From assembly GCA_035716135.1 (NCBI GenBank), contig DASTKD010000067.1:1-14951 (forward strand): DNA of 14,951 nucleotides, read 5' to 3'. Below are positions 13,768 to 14,951 of the stretch, piece by piece. The notes beneath the pieces were generated by a model. It searched no databases, was not told the origin of the DNA, and was given only the letters and a program-made list of their open reading frames with translations. The stretch is from CF-113 sp035716135 (GTDB taxonomy: Bacteria; Chloroflexota; Ktedonobacteria; Ktedonobacterales; Ktedonobacteraceae). Every line of letters starts with the position of its first letter. Positions within the stretch are counted from its first letter, which is position 1. The position numbers and the translations under genes are program-made.

Positions 13768-13898
13768 CGTGGGGCAGGCGGTGACACATCCGCACATCGC
13801 AGGGCGTACATACGTGCAAAGCCTGACAGACCAGAGCATTGCATTCGAGAAGCTTCCTGAGCGGGTCATAAATAAGGGATGGCGCAACAATGGCACGC

Positions 13899-13931
13899 AA
13901 AAAGGTCTCATCGCGCCAGTGCGATGAGACC
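13899..13931 (-). terminator. Intrinsic terminator of the lipoprotein gene
   Basis: On the minus strand a perfect 11-bp stem, GGTCTCATCGC and GCGATGAGACC around a 6-nt loop, is followed at once by TTTTT and then GCGTGCC. It begins 36 nt after the stop codon at 13968. This is the clearest intrinsic terminator in the window. Confidence 0.85.
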
Positions 13932-13967
13932 CTGGAAGATGTGGAACGGCAGCGCCGGACGCGAGGC

Positions 13968-14876
13968 TTATGCACCGCCAAAGAGGACGCCGGGGTTGTC
14001 GGTTGGGATGGCGTTGGCGGGAGCCGTGATCTTGATCGAAGAATCGTTGAACTTGCTCAGGTCAACCGTGATGTCGGCTTTGAGCGAGAAGCCCGTGGGC
14101 GCGCTTGAGCTTGTATCGCTGGTTGGTGTGCTGAGTTTGCTCATATCCGCCGCGAAATTCAGCTTTAGCTCGAAACGATGGATGTAGGAAGTGGCCTCGT
14201 CGAACCAGAAGTCCAGGCTGGCGCTGAAATTGCTCACGCTATTGAGCAGTTGATTGATGTCCTGCTGCGTTATGCCCTTAAACTGATCTGTGCTTTGGAT
14301 CAATTTTACCAGGCCATTCTTGTCGAGCGTGACGGTAATATGGCGCAGGCTGGCCCCGTTGAGCGTTTCGTCCCCGTGATCGACTACCGTCACATCCTTT
14401 TGCAGCAGGTTGAGCAGCTTGCTGAAGTCGGGTACGCTGGCTTTCGACAACAGGTTATTGAGGGAGGTAGAGCTGCCTTCCAGCTTGCTTTTATCCATAA
14501 CGTACCATTGCCCCTGCGCGTTCTGGATGTAGAGCTGGTTGCCCTTCACGATCTCCGCGAAGGCAAACTTACCGTTGCCAACTCCACTGGTAGACAGTTT
14601 GAGCGAGGTCTGATCGGGCATCACCTCATCGCCGCTCGCGTTGACTGTGATATTTGTGTTAGCGGGGATCGAGGACGAGGAAGTACTCGGCAGCCCGCTG
14701 ACCCCCACATTCACCGTCGCCGTCATGTCAAGATGCAGCGACTTGATCTGTTTCATAGCGTTGGCGCTGTTTGTGAGCAATTGTCCTGCTGTCACAGAAC
14801 TGCCTCCGCACGCGCTAAGGACGAGCAACATGACCATCATAAGAAGCAATCCGGGAAGTGCATACTTCTTGCGCAT
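13968..14876 (-). CDS. Lipoprotein, LppX/LolA-like fold
   Basis: The exported, lipid-anchored protein has 302 residues. The signal peptide is MRKK, then a hydrophobic core (9-20) and a clear lipobox LSAC with Cys23, followed by GGSS. The mature part opens with a helix (LLTNSANAMKQIKSLHLDMTATVNV) and alternates strands such as LYIQNAQGQWYVMD, LRHITVTLDKNG, SASLDFWFDEATSYIHRFELKLNFAADM and FSLKADITVDLSKF. This is the pattern of the LppX/LprAFG and LolA half-barrel that holds a lipid or other hydrophobic ligand. The family is assigned by pattern, not by a catalytic motif; no enzyme activity is expected. ATG 14876 was chosen because AAAGGAG lies 11 nt upstream; an in-frame ATG at 14900 precedes that site and has none of its own. 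It is monocistronic, ended by the terminator at 13899-13931. Confidence 0.8.
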   Translation of the reverse strand: MRKKYALPGLLLMMVMLLVLSACGGSSVTAGQLLTNSANAMKQIKSLHLDMTATVNVGVSGLPSTSSSSIPANTNITVNASGDEVMPDQTSLKLSTSGVGNGKFAFAEIVKGNQLYIQNAQGQWYVMDKSKLEGSSTSLNNLLSKASVPDFSKLLNLLQKDVTVVDHGDETLNGASLRHITVTLDKNGLVKLIQSTDQFKGITQQDINQLLNSVSNFSASLDFWFDEATSYIHRFELKLNFAADMSKLSTPTSDTSSSAPTGFSLKADITVDLSKFNDSSIKITAPANAIPTDNPGVLFGGA

Positions 14877-14951
14877 AATCGAATGAACTCCTTTACTCAT
14901 TGAACCATTTTTTCGATATTTTATTTGCCCTGTATCCTACACGAACTATAC

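Larger units (their letters stand above)
13431..13967. other. Repeat-rich intergenic region upstream of ffh
   Basis: This stretch of more than 500 nt lies between the ffh promoter and the end of the lipoprotein gene. It holds no convincing gene; short open frames here lack ribosome-binding sites and run through palindromes. It contains a degenerate tandem hairpin (13624-13664), a second inverted repeat (13704-13767) and the terminator of the lipoprotein gene (13899-13931). The rest shows nothing recognisable. Confidence 0.65.

Noticed and set aside
13600..13770. CRISPR array
   Set aside because: The repeats here are two different palindromic families with no regular spacer pattern.
13519..13981. 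Short open frames on both strands between ffh and the lipoprotein gene
   Set aside because: They run through palindromic repeats and the terminator, lack ribosome-binding sites, and show no recognisable protein pattern.
14178..14903. Plus-strand open frame of 241 codons at the right edge
   Set aside because: It is antisense to the LppX/LolA-like lipoprotein, which has a signal peptide, lipobox, ribosome-binding site and terminator.

Overview
This window looks like chromosomal DNA from a monoderm-type bacterium. The best guess is Chloroflexota, class Ktedonobacteria, held with moderate to low confidence. The guess rests on moderately high GC, lipoproteins with short A/S-G-C-G-G lipoboxes, an ECF42-type sigma factor with its YCII/DGPF partner, a GyrA intein, and palindromic dispersed repeats between genes. 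No rRNA, tRNA, CRISPR array, transposase or phage gene is visible. It is mostly a housekeeping region with a few accessory features.

Layout, left to right. (1) 3-392 (+): C-terminal part of a small multi-pass membrane protein, open at the window edge. (2) 536-1888 (+): a TrmA/RlmD-family RNA uracil-C5 methyltransferase that has lost two of the four usual Fe-S cysteines. (3) 2015-4209 (-): a probable two-gene membrane operon, a CvpA-like protein followed by a protein with two bacterial PH-type modules and a C-terminal PASTA-like domain. (4) 4521-8411 (+): DNA gyrase subunit A, interrupted directly after its catalytic tyrosine by a 439-residue LAGLIDADG-containing intein. (5) 8527-10085 (+): a YCII/DGPF protein overlapping an ECF42-like sigma factor whose conserved N-terminus has no ATG, GTG or TTG start. 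(6) 10156-13373 (-): ffh (the SRP GTPase) followed 5 nt later by a lipoprotein L,D-transpeptidase, clearly co-transcribed. (7) 13374-13967: a repeat-rich intergenic stretch. (8) 13968-14876 (-): an LppX/LolA-like lipoprotein followed by a canonical intrinsic terminator.

Themes. Both convergent gene ends carry strong inverted repeats: 1934-1958, and 10087-10152 with a perfect 29-bp stem. Two loci share a hairpin family with an invariant GCAAG loop but different, still complementary, stems. Three start regions (cvpA-like, gyrA, ffh) carry a TGn-extended -10 and lack a good -35. ffh and the L,D-transpeptidase link membrane or secretory targeting with cell-wall cross-linking. The CvpA-like/PH/PASTA operon may also be envelope-related.

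The points most worth following up are the missing start codon of the sigma factor, which lies in the -1 frame relative to the YCII gene, the PH-PH-PASTA architecture, the GyrA intein, and the two hairpin families.
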